Source: Pyrus communis (taxonomy: Eukaryota; Streptophyta; Magnoliopsida; Rosales; Rosaceae). Taken from it: 64,000 nt of DNA. The notes under the pieces are model-generated. The model did not search any database and was not told the origin of the DNA. It was given only the letters and a program-made list of their open reading frames with translations. Position numbers and translations under genes: made by a program. Positions 10,459-21,110 of the stretch are shown one piece after another. Position 1 is the stretch's first letter. Each line of letters starts with the position of its first letter. The DNA lies in assembly GCF_963583255.1 (NCBI RefSeq), contig NC_084811.1, positions 16,014,088 to 16,078,087 of the forward strand, given 5' to 3'.

Positions 10459-12540
10459 AATACCCCCACACTTAGCTTTTGCTAGTCCTCGAGCAAAACA
10501 AAACAAAAGAAACCAAAAACAAAACAAAACGAACAAAACACAACCTACACCTTCCAACAATCGTCTCAGATTTCCAATGCACATGACAAGTTAAAAATCA
10601 TTAGTCCCATAGATTTTTAGCCATCTTTACAGTTAAGTACATTCTTAATCATAGTCACCACATACTAGTTCACAATTAAAAAATTAAAACCATGTTTTGA
10701 ATATAGTAACATGCCTTAGAGAATTCCCTCAATTTCTTACTAGATGTACTCTCGTTTTTCACACAGATTTTCTGACTACACACCCTACACTAGGTATATG
10801 TGAGAAGATTGATGTAATCATAAAAACGAACACTCACATATATGTATTTCAAAGGAAGCAATTTCTGGAGTTAATAAGCATGTTTATATATGATCTCATG
10901 AATGGAATGCTACTACTTAGACGCGAGGACCAGTGATACCATATGCTCATACCAAGTTCAAACTCCACAAATTGAAATACACAACACTCAAGATAGAAGT
11001 CAAGGGTTGTAACGGGGCTTGGGGTATGTGGATAACAAAGAAGGGATATGGAAAACAAAGGTTTTTAAAGAAATAGTGAGCAAAGCATTTGAATCAACTT
11101 AGAATTCACTTTTGAATGAAAACTCAACTTTTGAACAAAAAGGGAGAATTTAGACAATTTACGCCCAGAATTGGTGTTTTGGAACCTTTCTTCAATCACT
11201 TATTCTTTCATTTTTTTTTTTTTAAGCTCTTTTTTCTTTCTTTCTTTCTTTTCTCTTTTTTTTTTTTTTTTTTTTTTTCTTTTCTTTTGAATCTCAAAAC
11301 ATAAACACTTAAACATTCTCTCCCCCACACTTATTTTCTTTCATAATGTAACTCAAAAGGAATTCAATTAAGTCATGCTCACTATCTTTTAAGAACAAGG
11401 GTGGGGATTGTCCTAAACTAGGCTAGGTGAGGAAAATGTGGGTAAACAAAGAATAAAGGCTAAACAAGGCTCAACGGGGTTAAAACTTACAACATATACG
11501 AAGTATGGGAAGTAAGGCTATTTGGCTATGGTGGTGGTCACTACACAACTTCTTCTTGAATATGTGTTATGCAAATCAATAACATGCTTTGAATGAAATG
11601 GGCATGAGTTCTAGCATTTAGTTCTATCATGATACAATTGCATTCTAAGTAGCAACCAAGCAAGGAATAATGAGATCATGCAACAACTTTAGAAAATAAA
11701 GAATCACAGAAAATAACTCTTCAAAGAAAGTAATGGCTCGAGTCTCACAGGGATGTAGCGTTTGTTTGAGTTTCTTCCTTCAAGCATGTTACAAAAATGA
11801 ATTTTTCTTTTATGATTGCATGTGAAGTCATACATTATAACCATAACCAAGCATATACCAAGAGTAAATCAAACTTTTCTCTATGTTTATAACTCTTTCT
11901 AACCGTCATGCAATTATAAACCAAATCCTTATCATTGTGTTGGAAGGTACCCTAAGACACAAACACACAAAAACGACTTTTAAAACAACTCTTTTTGGGT
12001 TTTTCAAAACAATTTTTCAAATTTTTATGTGATTTTCGGAGTTATAAAAACAAAACATACTAAAACACTCTAAAACAACTTAAAAACACCTTAAAACAGC
12101 AAGGAACAACATTTGAAGTTATGGGTGATAAAATCCCACGAATTTGCATTAAATATACTTAGTTTAGTTACCCCCCCCACACTTAAATCAAACATTGTCC
12201 TCAATGTTTTAAGCATAGATTCACACAAAACATAAGTAAACACACAAAAAGCAACTAAACATATTAAACATGGCATAATGTAATTAACAAAGAGAAGAGT
12301 TTAGAGACGCAAATCTGGTTATAGAGTGTAAATTCCATCTTCTCCTTGGTAATTGCATTGAGGCTTTGATCTTTGTGATTCCACAGGCTTACTCTTGAAC
12401 TGGTTTCTGCCCATCGTTGATTTTCCTTTGTGCTACTTCTTGAACTGGGCAGCAGTATGGTTCTTTTGGTCTCCTCCGAAGGTCTGAGCTTACTCCTTTG
12501 GCCTGTTTCTTTGTTCAATCTTTCCAATTCGTATTGAAAA
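10459..12540 (-). other. Non-coding 3' spacer and polypurine tract of E
   Basis: This is the minus-strand counterpart of 1-2035. Reading on the minus strand it contains the post-gene segment (about 12527-12264), a G8 tract (C run at 12171-12178), a second GTGTGGGGGA motif (11321-11330) beside a long A/G tract (T-rich at 11208-11288), and the terminal TAAGTGTGGGGGTATT polypurine tract (10459-10474). The LTR begins directly after that. No coding frame was recognised. Confidence 0.8.
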
Positions 12541-13620
12541 GGGTTGGAGGATAACTCAGCCTAAGTTTGTCTCCACATGCTTCAATGTATCATTTTCACT
12601 TGCCTTACTCGCTCCCCTTTGCAGAAGTGGTCCCTTCTCCGGAAGTGTATCAACCGTTGAAGATGACTACTCGAGAGCAACGCTAGGTAAGCAATCAGGA
12701 ATAGATTCCAGGCAGTTGGCTCCAGAACGGAAGACTGACTCCAAATGCCAGCTGATTGCTTCGTTTACTTTGCCATGCGAGTAAGAACAAGGACAAAGAA
12801 AAAGACAGGGAAAGAGCATGATATGAGATACTTTTGCTTTTGACCTTGATGATATGAGATACCTTTGCTTTTGAAGAAGCGGTGAATGAATCAGCACATG
12901 TATTTGTTGTGCTGTTTCCTCCTGGGTCATATGTACTCCAGGCATCTGGTATCATCTTTGGGGAAGAAGAAAGAATTGAGTATTTTGAAAGGCTTTGCTG
13001 GGAGTGCGCCCTCAGAGGTGAGGGAGAGTTGGGCATTTTCTTCAGGTTTGCCCTGCCATAAAAGACGAAGGTCGACATATATAGAGATAATATCAAGTGG
13101 TGGTACTTTTTACCCTTGTCGACAAACGTTTTGATCCCGCAAATCCGGCTCTTTGAAATAGTGGCGCCTCTTCGATCTTTGAATACGCCTCTTCGATTTC
13201 TGAGCAGGCGCCCCTTCGATTTCTGAACGACGCCCCTTCGCTTTCTGAACGACACGTGGTAGTGCAGATGCGGCTCCTTTTGACAAAGCTGCACGCGTCT
13301 TCTGAAAAGCAGAGAAAGCGTCGCCGAACTTTGCGCTTGTCGGCTAAAGATGTGTAGATGCGATGATGGCCTCCACGTGTTTTCAGCTTTGTCAGAAATC
13401 TTTTGACAAAGTTGAACGCGTTTTCTGAAAAGCCGAGGGAGCGTCGCCAAAATTACGCCGGAAATTCCGGCTTTTTGAATCGGTGGACGCGTCGCCTTGG
13501 CTTTTTTATTGAGCTATCGATCACCACAACAAACACACTCTGAAGATTTCCCATTCTTGAAGATCGACTCCGGCCCTTTGAAATTTAACTCCATCCCTTT
13601 TCTTTGAACACTTTTGAAAA
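12541..13620 (+). promoter_or_regulatory. Upstream region of the antisense gene carried by E
   Basis: This kilobase does not align with any other element in the window, is richer in G and C, and leads on the plus strand into the ATG at 13621. It holds two CACGTG G-boxes (13253-13258 and 13374-13379), four tandem units of about 22 bp with CCTTCGATTTCTGAAC (13163-13254), and a longer direct repeat TTTTGACAAAG...AGCGTCGCC (13278-13328 and 13401-13450). The 100 bp before the ATG resemble a plant 5' UTR (CAACAAACACACTCTGAAG). Promoter function is inferred from position and motifs. A 251-codon minus-strand frame overlaps it (12695-13450) but looks non-coding. Confidence 0.5.
13163..13254 (+). repeat. 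Four tandem units of about 22 bp upstream of the antisense gene
   Basis: Imperfect units built on CGCC(T/C)CTTCGATTTCTGAAC follow one another, with a G-box CACGTG at the right edge. Repeated units close to a start codon often hold regulator binding sites; nothing here proves that. Confidence 0.65.
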
Positions 13621-16181
13621 ATGGCAAACTCATCGAACCTTAGCTTGGAATTGAGCCTTAGCAGTGATACGGGCGCGCCGCGTCAAGGTAACGTATGGCG
13701 CCCTTCTTTCTTTTCTTCTAACGGTCCTCTCACAGGTGAAGACTCCGTGATGCAGGACGCCACAACAGCTACAATAGTAGCTAGGAACCTCCTCACTCCA
13801 AAAGATAGTAGGCTGCTGTCAGGACGGTCCGATGAGTTGGCTGTTCAAGAGTCCCTCGCACTTGATGCGAGATTTATACGCGCACAAATTAAACCCTCTT
13901 TTTGTCGATTTGTAGTATAAGTATAAGTAGGGATCGTTCTGGACCGAGGATTAGGAGGGATTGCAAATCTCTTGGAAACTGACTCAAAAACGTAAAATAA
14001 AGTTTAAAACACTAAACTAGACTCAAAGAATGCAAAATTAAAGTTTAAAACACTAAGACAAACCAAAAACTCAAAATGCTTTAAAAACACAAACTAAAAT
14101 GATTTCTAACTAAATTGACATTAAAGTAAAGGGGGATTTAAGTTTATACGAAAATTGAAATAACGAAACAAGTTAAATAAACTAGACAGAATAAAAAATA
14201 TGTAAATATGAATATGATGAAAGTATGGATGAATGGATGCTAGCCAAGGGGTTCATCTCCACACATGTTACACTTGCATAATAAAATGATTTCCAATTGC
14301 GTTTCAATAAATCATTAATTCTCAACACTCCAAGTTAATTAGATCCGCTTAAATTAACCTTCAAATCTTCCTAACGTTATTGAATTGGATGATTGCATAC
14401 GACAACCCAAAACATTCCCCACAAGTCCCCTACATGATTGCATAATAGAGATACAAGCAAGAATCATTACGCTCTATGAAGATTATAAGTTTTGACGAGG
14501 CATTCGTTACTATGGAATACGCATGAAACTTATGCCAAGAATTCGTTTAACGCGATTGTTTATAAGCAACCTCCACTACTTGTGAATATAAGTTCGTAAC
14601 TATTAGGTGAAACTCACTTGTATTCTAGCGTCATATTCATGCATGAAAATTAAGTGTGCACTCTCAATAAACATACATAAATAAGTTATCAATCAAACGG
14701 TTAAACAAATTGAATCCACAACTTATGAAACGCAATTAGAAGTAATCAAATCAAAATGCAAACATAAACATATATTTCGAATCACCCCCTAGCTAAGGGG
14801 GGTTTAGTTCCTCATACAAAACAAAGAGAATTAAAATTAAACATTGAAATCAAAGAAACACCTAAACATTCCAACAACTCAAACTTGAATTGTATGAACG
14901 TTTAGGCCCTCTTCTCTTCCTCTTTATTGTAGCATAAGGTCTAAGGATAGTTGGTTTGGGGGAATGGAAGTGTGGAATGGAGTGAGGAGTGATGGAAATG
15001 GAAAGATGGTTTGGGAATAATGGAAGTGTTTGAGGGGTGTTGTGTTGTGAAATGGAATGAGATGTCCATGAATGAATGAATGCAAGGGTATTTATAGGAG
15101 TAGTGGAGGGAACATATGGCTATGTCATTTGTAGGTGAAGTAGGTGGATGTTGTAGGTGAAGTAGGTGGATGTTGTAGGTGAAGTGGATGTTGTAGGTGA
15201 AGTAGGTGGATGTTGTAGGTGAAGTAGGTGGATGTTGTAGGTGAAGTGGATGTTGTAGGTGAAGTAGGTGGATGTTATGTTAAGTGATAAGTGATAAGTG
15301 ATATGATATGTGGTTATGATATGATAAGTGGTTAAGTGGTGATGATAAGTGATAAGTGATTAAGTGATATGATATGTGGTGATGATAAGTGATAAGTGCA
15401 TGTGGGTTAACTAATGAAGGAAATGCATGTGCAATGACAATGTGTTAGAATGGATGTGTGTTATGCATGGCATGATTGGGATTAGGAAAGGTTTAAATGT
15501 CCTAAAACTAAAGAGAACAAGGTTCCAACACTTTGGCTCCAATTAGGTCTTCAATTTCGTCCAACACTTTGGCTTCAAGCATAAGCTATCTGTCCTTAGC
15601 CCAAAAGTGCTCCAAAAGTCTCCAAAATGCATCTTTTTGCTCCTTTAGCCCTTTGGACCTACAAACACACGAAAATAGCTTAAAGTACTAAAATAACTAA
15701 AGAAACATAACGTAAATGTACGAGAACAAGCCATTTAAGTCGCATAAATATGCTCCTATCAGCACTTAGTGTTCAGTGTGCGAGTTCTGTGTCCAACATG
15801 GGCCAACGCCTGCTTGCCCGCTCCCGTCAGGTGGAATCATTGATGGCAGAGGTGGAAAGTCTCAAGCAGGAGATCCAGCAGCTTAAGTATGAGAATAGAA
15901 GTTTGCATGTGCTTGCAAATAACTATTCGTCGGGCATGAAGAGGAAGCTTGATGAGCTGCAAGAATCTGAGGGTCGAATTCACAATGACCGTCAAAGGCT
16001 TGCGTCTTATCTCCAGAGGCACCTTTTTCCTGGGTCATCCAGCGCTTGGCCAAGTATTGAGGCCTGGAATGCTCTAGCTCCGATGCCTCCCGCTCCGATG
16101 GCTTCCGCTCCGATGCCTCCCGCTTCTGCGCCTTCCGCTTCTGCGCCTCGTAGTGGGGCTTCACGTAAACAACCTTTGTGA
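13621..16181 (+). pseudogene. Antisense coiled-coil gene in E, split by solo LTR S
   Basis: The gene runs opposite to its host element. Its two coding parts are 13621-13862 and 15767-16181, together 657 nt or 218 codons plus stop, with the frame kept across the insertion if one TSD copy is removed. I do not recognise a named family. The N-terminus is serine-rich (MANSSNLSLELSLSS). The middle, from about residue 90 to 165, is a heptad-type coiled coil (RQVESLMAEVESLKQEIQQL and onward). The C-terminal 40 residues are rich in Ala, Pro and Ser and end in a basic patch. No membrane segment or enzyme motif is visible. Extra ORFs, sometimes antisense, are known in plant Tat/Athila-type elements, and this fits that class. 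Apart from the LTR insertion the frame is open, so it was probably functional until S inserted. Confidence 0.7.
13858..15766 (-). mobile_element. Solo LTR S inside the antisense gene, TSD GCACT
   Basis: A minus-strand LTR fills 13863-15761 (1,899 bp), reading TGATGCGAGA at the left and GCTCCTATCA at the right. GCACT flanks it at 13858-13862 and 15762-15766. It carries the 22-bp minisatellite (about 15130-15275), a C/G hairpin near 14785 and the U5 box. No internal region remains. Confidence 0.95.
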
Positions 16182-16258
16182 AGCTCCACCTTTCTCCATG
16201 TTTAGTATTTTTTTATTTTTATTTTTTTTTATTTTTTTTTTATTTTTTTTTTTACATA

Positions 16259-16264
16259 AATAAA
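16259..16264 (+). terminator. Poly(A) signal AATAAA after the antisense gene
   Basis: AATAAA lies 78 nt past the stop codon of the antisense gene, after a T-rich tract (16207-16253). It also abuts the 3' end of the opposing gag-like ORF, so the two genes face each other tail to tail. Confidence 0.45.
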
Positions 16265-16265
16265 A

Positions 16266-17600
16266 TCAAACGGCATGGAATTTATCTTTGAATGGGCGGT
16301 GATACTTGAAATGATCCGGTAATAGTTTAAATTCCAGATTGGGTGCCTGAATCATTAACCACATGTTAGTATAAAAGAAAATTGAAATTCGGGGAGGCGG
16401 CTTACCTATGTGCTCCAAAATGAACTCCAGAATAAACACCCCTTCGAAAGTTATGACTTGTCCCGTGTCATAAAATCCAACTTCCTTGGGAATTGTGGTT
16501 TCAAATATGTCCTCTTTGATGCCTTCTACATCTTCTCCAGCCACTACCTTCTCTTGAATCATTCTTCTTGGTGTACAAAGTCCTTTGAAGAATTCAACAC
16601 CATCTAAAACTTGCTGTGTTGCACCAAGAATTTGAATAGCATTTTGCTTCTTTGGGAAGGCTTCCACGATGTCCTTTTTACTCTCTTCTTGGTTGGGAAT
16701 CAAAAACCTGCTAGGAAAAGGGACATTGGGTGGAATAACATCAGAATAACATGGAATTGGGACGTCCTTACTGGTGGTGGGTGGTTTAGAGGGCTTAGGG
16801 GGCTGCGGCAAGGGTTGTTCTACCCTTGCCGTGTGCATGTCTTCTTCCTCCTCCTCAATTAGCAGCTCTTCATCCACTTCTAGGCTATGTTTGTACATTT
16901 TTAGGTCAGCTCCAACCTCCATAGCACTTCCCAAAGTGATAGCATTATGGATTTCAAAATCTTCCTTCGAGTTTTCAAAAGTTGAGTTGGAAAGTTCACT
17001 TTGCTCTTGAATTTGTTTCATGAACTCCATAATCTGCCCAAATTGCTCGTCCAATTTACCTAACTTCTTGTCTTGATTTTGTTCGTCCTGCGTCCAAGAG
17101 GTTAGTAATTGAAAATTTTTATCATTATCCATGGACATACTTGAACTTGATTGGAATTGTTGTGGGGGAGGTTGTGGTGGCTGCATAGGTGTTGTATTGA
17201 ACTCCTCATATGGTTGCCAATATGCTTCTTGTTGAGCCTCCTTGGCTTGATTTTGTGACCCCTGCGCCAAAGAATTTATTTCATTAAGAATTTGAATATA
17301 ATCTATTGGCGAACTTGAATTTAATTGAGCATATTGCATATGAAGTTGTGGTGGCTGCATAGGTCTTGAATAGAACTCCTCATATGGTTGCCAATATGCT
17401 TCACGTTGAACTTGTTGATCTTCCCACCATATAGAGTTTGAATGATCCCTCCAATCTCTTTGTGGACATTGATTGGCTTGAAATCCTTGCCTATATGAAG
17501 CACCAAATGTAGGGACACTCTGCATTGTGGTCCTTTCGGCATACGGCGACAATTTAGAAGTAAGATTTGCCAATTGAGCTTGAATGCTAGCAAAATCCAT
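16266..17600 (-). CDS. gag: Gag-like ORF of E (C-terminal Gag and protease-linker relic)
   Basis: The 444-codon frame is open from ATG 17600 to the stop at 16266. It starts directly after the element leader, where full elements begin gag, but lacks the N-terminal Gag domain, the CCHC zinc knuckle and the DLGA protease motif. What remains matches the part of Gag-Pol between zinc knuckle and protease: residues about 160-235 resemble the QDKR..LEKQ.GQI stretch of K1, and NVPFPSRF at about 292-299 is identical to K1 and J. The end (PNLEFKLLPDHFKYH) matches the linker just before RT. A segment with EAYWQPYEEF is duplicated (about residues 67-76 and 125-134). An acidic run lies at 246-255. It could bind partner Gag; that is inference. 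An open frame of this length in a non-autonomous element is notable. Confidence 0.75.
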   Translation of the reverse strand: MDFASIQAQLANLTSKLSPYAERTTMQSVPTFGASYRQGFQANQCPQRDWRDHSNSIWWEDQQVQREAYWQPYEEFYSRPMQPPQLHMQYAQLNSSSPIDYIQILNEINSLAQGSQNQAKEAQQEAYWQPYEEFNTTPMQPPQPPPQQFQSSSSMSMDNDKNFQLLTSWTQDEQNQDKKLGKLDEQFGQIMEFMKQIQEQSELSNSTFENSKEDFEIHNAITLGSAMEVGADLKMYKHSLEVDEELLIEEEEEDMHTARVEQPLPQPPKPSKPPTTSKDVPIPCYSDVIPPNVPFPSRFLIPNQEESKKDIVEAFPKKQNAIQILGATQQVLDGVEFFKGLCTPRRMIQEKVVAGEDVEGIKEDIFETTIPKEVGFYDTGQVITFEGVFILEFILEHIGKPPPRISIFFYTNMWLMIQAPNLEFKLLPDHFKYHRPFKDKFHAV

Positions 17601-17757
17601 ATCTTATTTCTCTAGTACCTAAAATCAAAGAAAGAGAACTAAATCAAATATCAAAAGTAACAACAAACAAAGAAAACAACACTAAGTTAGAAACTAAAAC
17701 GAAAACAACTAAACAAAAAAAAAAAGAAAAGAACCAAGGGATTAGCAAAGTTGCTAA

Positions 17758-17775
17758 TCCCCGGCAACGGCGCCA
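17758..17775 (-). other. Primer binding site of E (tRNA-Asp)
   Basis: On the minus strand the sequence is TGGCGCCGTTGCCGGGGA, complementary to the CCA-bearing 3' end of plant tRNA-Asp(GUC), five bases past the 5' LTR. A perfect 11-bp inverted repeat overlaps its end (17738-17748 with 17751-17761). Confidence 0.92.
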
Positions 17776-17780
17776 AAATT

Positions 17781-19700
17781 TGATGCGAGATTTATATGCA
17801 CACAAATTAAACCCTCTTTTCGTCAAATTGTAGTATATGTGCAAGTAGGGATCGTTCTGGACCGGGGATTAGGAGGGATTGTTAATCACTTGGATTTGAC
17901 TCAAAAACATAAAAACACAATATAAAACACTAAACTAGACTCAAAGAATTCAAAAATACTTTAAAACATAAACTAAACAGATTCTAAGCATTAAAGAACA
18001 AGAAAGTAAAGGGGGGTTTAGGTTTTACGAAAATTGAAATAACGAAACAAGTTAATAAACTAGACAGAATGTAAATATGAATGTGATGGAATTGAATGGA
18101 TGAATGCTAGCTAAGGGGTTCATCTCCATACATGTTATACTTGCATAATAAAACGATTTCCAATTGCATTTCAATAAATCATTAATTCTCAACACTCCAA
18201 GTTAATTAGGTCCGCTTAAATTAACCGTCAAGTTTTCCTTAAGTTAATGAATTGGATGATTGCATACGACAACCCAAAGCATTCCTCACAAGTTCCCTAC
18301 ATGAATTGCATAATAGAGATACAAGCAAGAATCATTAAGTTCTTTGAAAACTATAAGTGTTGACGAGGCATTCGTTACTATGATTGCATGAAACTTATGC
18401 CAAGAATTCGTTTAACGCGATTGTTTATAAGCAACCTCCACTACTTGTGAATATAAGTTCATAACGATTAGGTGAAATTCACTTATATTCTAGGGTCAAA
18501 TTCATGCATGAAAATTAAGTGTGCACTCTCAATAAACATACATAAATAGGTTATCAATAAAACAGTTAAACAAATTGAATTCAAAACTTATGAAACGTAA
18601 TTAGAAGTAATCAAATCAAAATGCAAGCATAAACATATATTTCGAATCACCCCCTAGCTAAAGGGGGGTTTAGTTCCTCATACAAAACAAAGAGAATTGA
18701 AATTAAACATTGAAATCAAAGAAACGCCTAAACATTCCAACAACTCAAACTTGAATTGTATGAACGTTTAGGCTCTCTTCTCTTCCTCTTTATTGTACCA
18801 TAAGGTCTAGGGATAATTGGTTTGGGGGATGGAAGTGTGGAATGGAAGAGGAGTGGTGGAGAAGTGGAAGGGGAATGGAAAAATGGTGTTTGGATTATAA
18901 GGGGAGAGATGGGAAGCTCACGGCTAGGGAAGGGAGAATGTGTTTGTAATGTATTGTGTATGAAAATGAGATGTCCATGAATGAATGAATGCAAGGGTAT
19001 TTATAGGAGTAGTGGAGGGAACATATGGCTATGTCATTTGTAGGTGAAGTAGGTGGATGTTGTAGGTGAAGTAGGTGGATGTTGTAGGTGAAGTAGGTGG
19101 GTGTTGTAGGTGAATTAGGTGGATGTTGTAGGTGAAGTAGGTGGATGTTGTAGGTGAAGTAGGTGGATGTTGTAGATGATTATGAGTGATAAGTGATAAG
19201 TGTATGATATGTTAAGTGATAAGTGAATGATTATGATAAGTGATAAATGAATGTATGATATGATAAGTGGTGAATGATAAGTGATAAGTGGTGATGATAT
19301 GTGATAAGTAATGAGTGGTGATGATAAGTATGGAGCATGTGAATTAACTAATGAAGGAAATGCATGTGCAATGACAATGTGTTAGAATGGATGTGTGTTA
19401 TGCATGGCATGATTGGGATTAGGAAAGGTTTTAAATGTCCTAAAACTAAAGAGAACAAGGTTCCAACACTTTGGTCTTCAATTAGGTCTTCAATTTCGTC
19501 CAACACTTTGGCTCCAAGCATAAGCTATCCATCCTCAGCCCAAAAGTGCTCCAAAAGTCTCCAAAATGCATCTTTTTGCTCCTTTAGCCCTTTGGACCTA
19601 TAAACACACGAAAATAGCTTAAAGTACTAAAATAACTAAAGAAACATAACGTAAATGCACGAGAACAAGCCATTTAAGTCGCATGAATATGCTCCTATCA
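17781..19700 (-). repeat. 5' LTR of E
   Basis: The complete 1,920-bp LTR reads, on the minus strand, from TGATAGGAGC at 19700 to CGCATCA at 17781. It has six 22-bp minisatellite units (about 19039-19172), a TATA box (18998-19005), a C/G hairpin near 18653, an 11-nt PBS-complementary segment (17862-17872) and a tRNA-Asp antisense box (17828-17847, 16/20). Confidence 0.92.
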
Positions 19701-19760
19701 AATGTTTAGGTGTTTCTTTGATTTCAATGTTTAAATTCAATTCTCTTTGTTTGTACGTAT

Positions 19761-20308
19761 GAGGAATGAAAGAGAAGAGTGCCTAAACGTTCATACAATT
19801 CAAGTTTGAGTTGTTGGAATGTTTAGGTATTTCTTTGATTTCAAAGTTATAATAAACTAAACCCCCTTTAGCTAGGGGGTGATTCGAAATATATGTTTAT
19901 GCTTGCATTTTGATTTGATTAATTCTAATTGCGTTTCATAAGTTGTGGTTCAATTTGTTTAACCGTTTGATTGATAACTTATTTATGAATGTTTATTAAG
20001 AATGCGCGCTTAATTTTCATGCATCTCTCGGCTTTTCTGAAGGCGAGGAATGAAAGAGAAGAGTGCCTAAACGTTCATACAATTCAAGTTTGAGTTGTTG
20101 GAATGTTTAGGTATTTCTTTGATTTCAAAGTTATAATAAACTAAACCCCCTTTAGCTAGGGGGTGATTCGAAATATATGTTTATGCTTGCATTTTGATTT
20201 GATTAATTCTAATTGCGTTTCATAAGTTGTGGTTCAATTTGTTTAACCGTTTGATTGATAACTTATTTATGAATGTTTATTAAGAATGCGCGCTTAATTT
20301 TCATGCAT
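19761..20308 (+). repeat. Perfect 264-bp direct duplication with 20-nt filler in LTR D
   Basis: Positions 19761-20024 and 20045-20308 read the same base for base by eye. Between them lie 20 bases, CTCTCGGCTTTTCTGAAGGC, that no other LTR has at this point. Duplication plus filler is typical of double-strand break repair by synthesis-dependent joining. Confidence 0.9.
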
Positions 20309-21071
20309 CAATATGACGCTAGAATATAAGTGATTTTCACCTAATCGTTATGAACTTATATTCACAAGTAGTGGAGGTTGCTTATAAACAATCGCGTTAA
20401 ATGAATTCTTGGCATAAGTTTCATGCGTAGTCCATAGTAACGAATGCCTCGTCAACACTTAAAGTTTTCATAATGCTTAATGATCTTTGATTGTATCTTT
20501 ATTGTGCTTTTCACGTAAAGGACTTTTGGAGAATATGGTGAATTGTGTTGCGCTAACCCATCCAATTCATTAACTTAAGGAGAACTTGACGGTTAATTTA
20601 AGCGGACCTAATTAACCCGGGGCGTTGAGTTTCATAATTTATCGAAAGACCAACTGAGAATCAATCTTGTATGCAAGTGTAACATGTATGGAGATGAACC
20701 CCTTAGCTAGCATTCATCCATAAATTTCATATTTACATTCTGTCTAGTTTATTAACTTGTTTCGTTATTTCAATTTTCGTAAAACCTCAATCCCCCTTTT
20801 GCTTTAATGTTCATTTTAGTTAGAATTCAATTTAGTTTGTGTTTTTAAAGCATTTTGAGTTTTTGGTTTGTCTTAGTGTTTTAAACTTTAATTTTGCATT
20901 CTTTGAGTCTAGTTTAGTGTTTTAAACTTTATTTTACGTTTTTGAGTCAGTTTCCAAGAGATTTGCAATCCCTCCTAATCCCCGGTCCAGAACGATCCCT
21001 ACTTATACTTATACTACAAATCGACAAAAAGAGGGTTTAATTTGTGTGCGTATAAATCACGCATCAGACAA

Positions 21072-21110
21072 CAAGAGGGTTAATTTGTGTGCTTAACTAT
21101 TTTCGCATCA
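21072..21110 (+). repeat. LTR A, 3' end (segment 2)
   Basis: CAAGAGGGTTAATTTGTGTG to TTCGCATCA completes the LTR begun at 6392-6741. GTGGT at 21111-21115 should be its right TSD; the left copy is outside the window. A solo LTR and a full element cannot be told apart here. Confidence 0.8.

Larger units (their letters stand above)
7563..19700 (-). mobile_element. Element E: non-autonomous Athila-type element with an inverted LTR at one end
   Basis: On the minus strand the order is 5' LTR (19700-17781), PBS, gag-like ORF, an antisense gene, long spacer, polypurine tract, and a truncated 3' LTR (10458-9302). That LTR is fused to an inverted LTR copy (7563-9303). AATGT at 7558-7562 and 19701-19705 flanks the whole, and joining the flanks restores the D text TTGGAATGTTTAGG. 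Both outer ends are therefore LTR 5' termini (TGATAGGAGC inward from each side), which a normal insertion never shows. There is no protease, RT or integrase, so movement must have depended on another element. The LTR copies look nearly identical, so the insertion is probably young. Confidence 0.88.
6742..21066 (+). mobile_element. Solo LTR D, split by element E, TSD GACAA
   Basis: The LTR starts TGATAGGAGC at 6742 and ends CACGCATCA at 21066. GACAA flanks it at 6737-6741 and 21067-21071. Element E (7563-19700) interrupts it. The D parts are 6742-7562 and 19706-21066, about 2.18 kb in total. The first part has CACTTATCA-type low complexity (7100-7240), two copies of a 22-bp minisatellite unit (about 7230-7272) and a TATA box. 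The second part carries a perfect 264-bp duplication. Confidence 0.92.

Noticed and set aside
12695..13450. 251-codon minus-strand frame
   Set aside because: It overlaps the repeat-rich upstream region of the antisense gene, has Ser/Arg-rich low-complexity text made by the repeats, and no recognisable domain.
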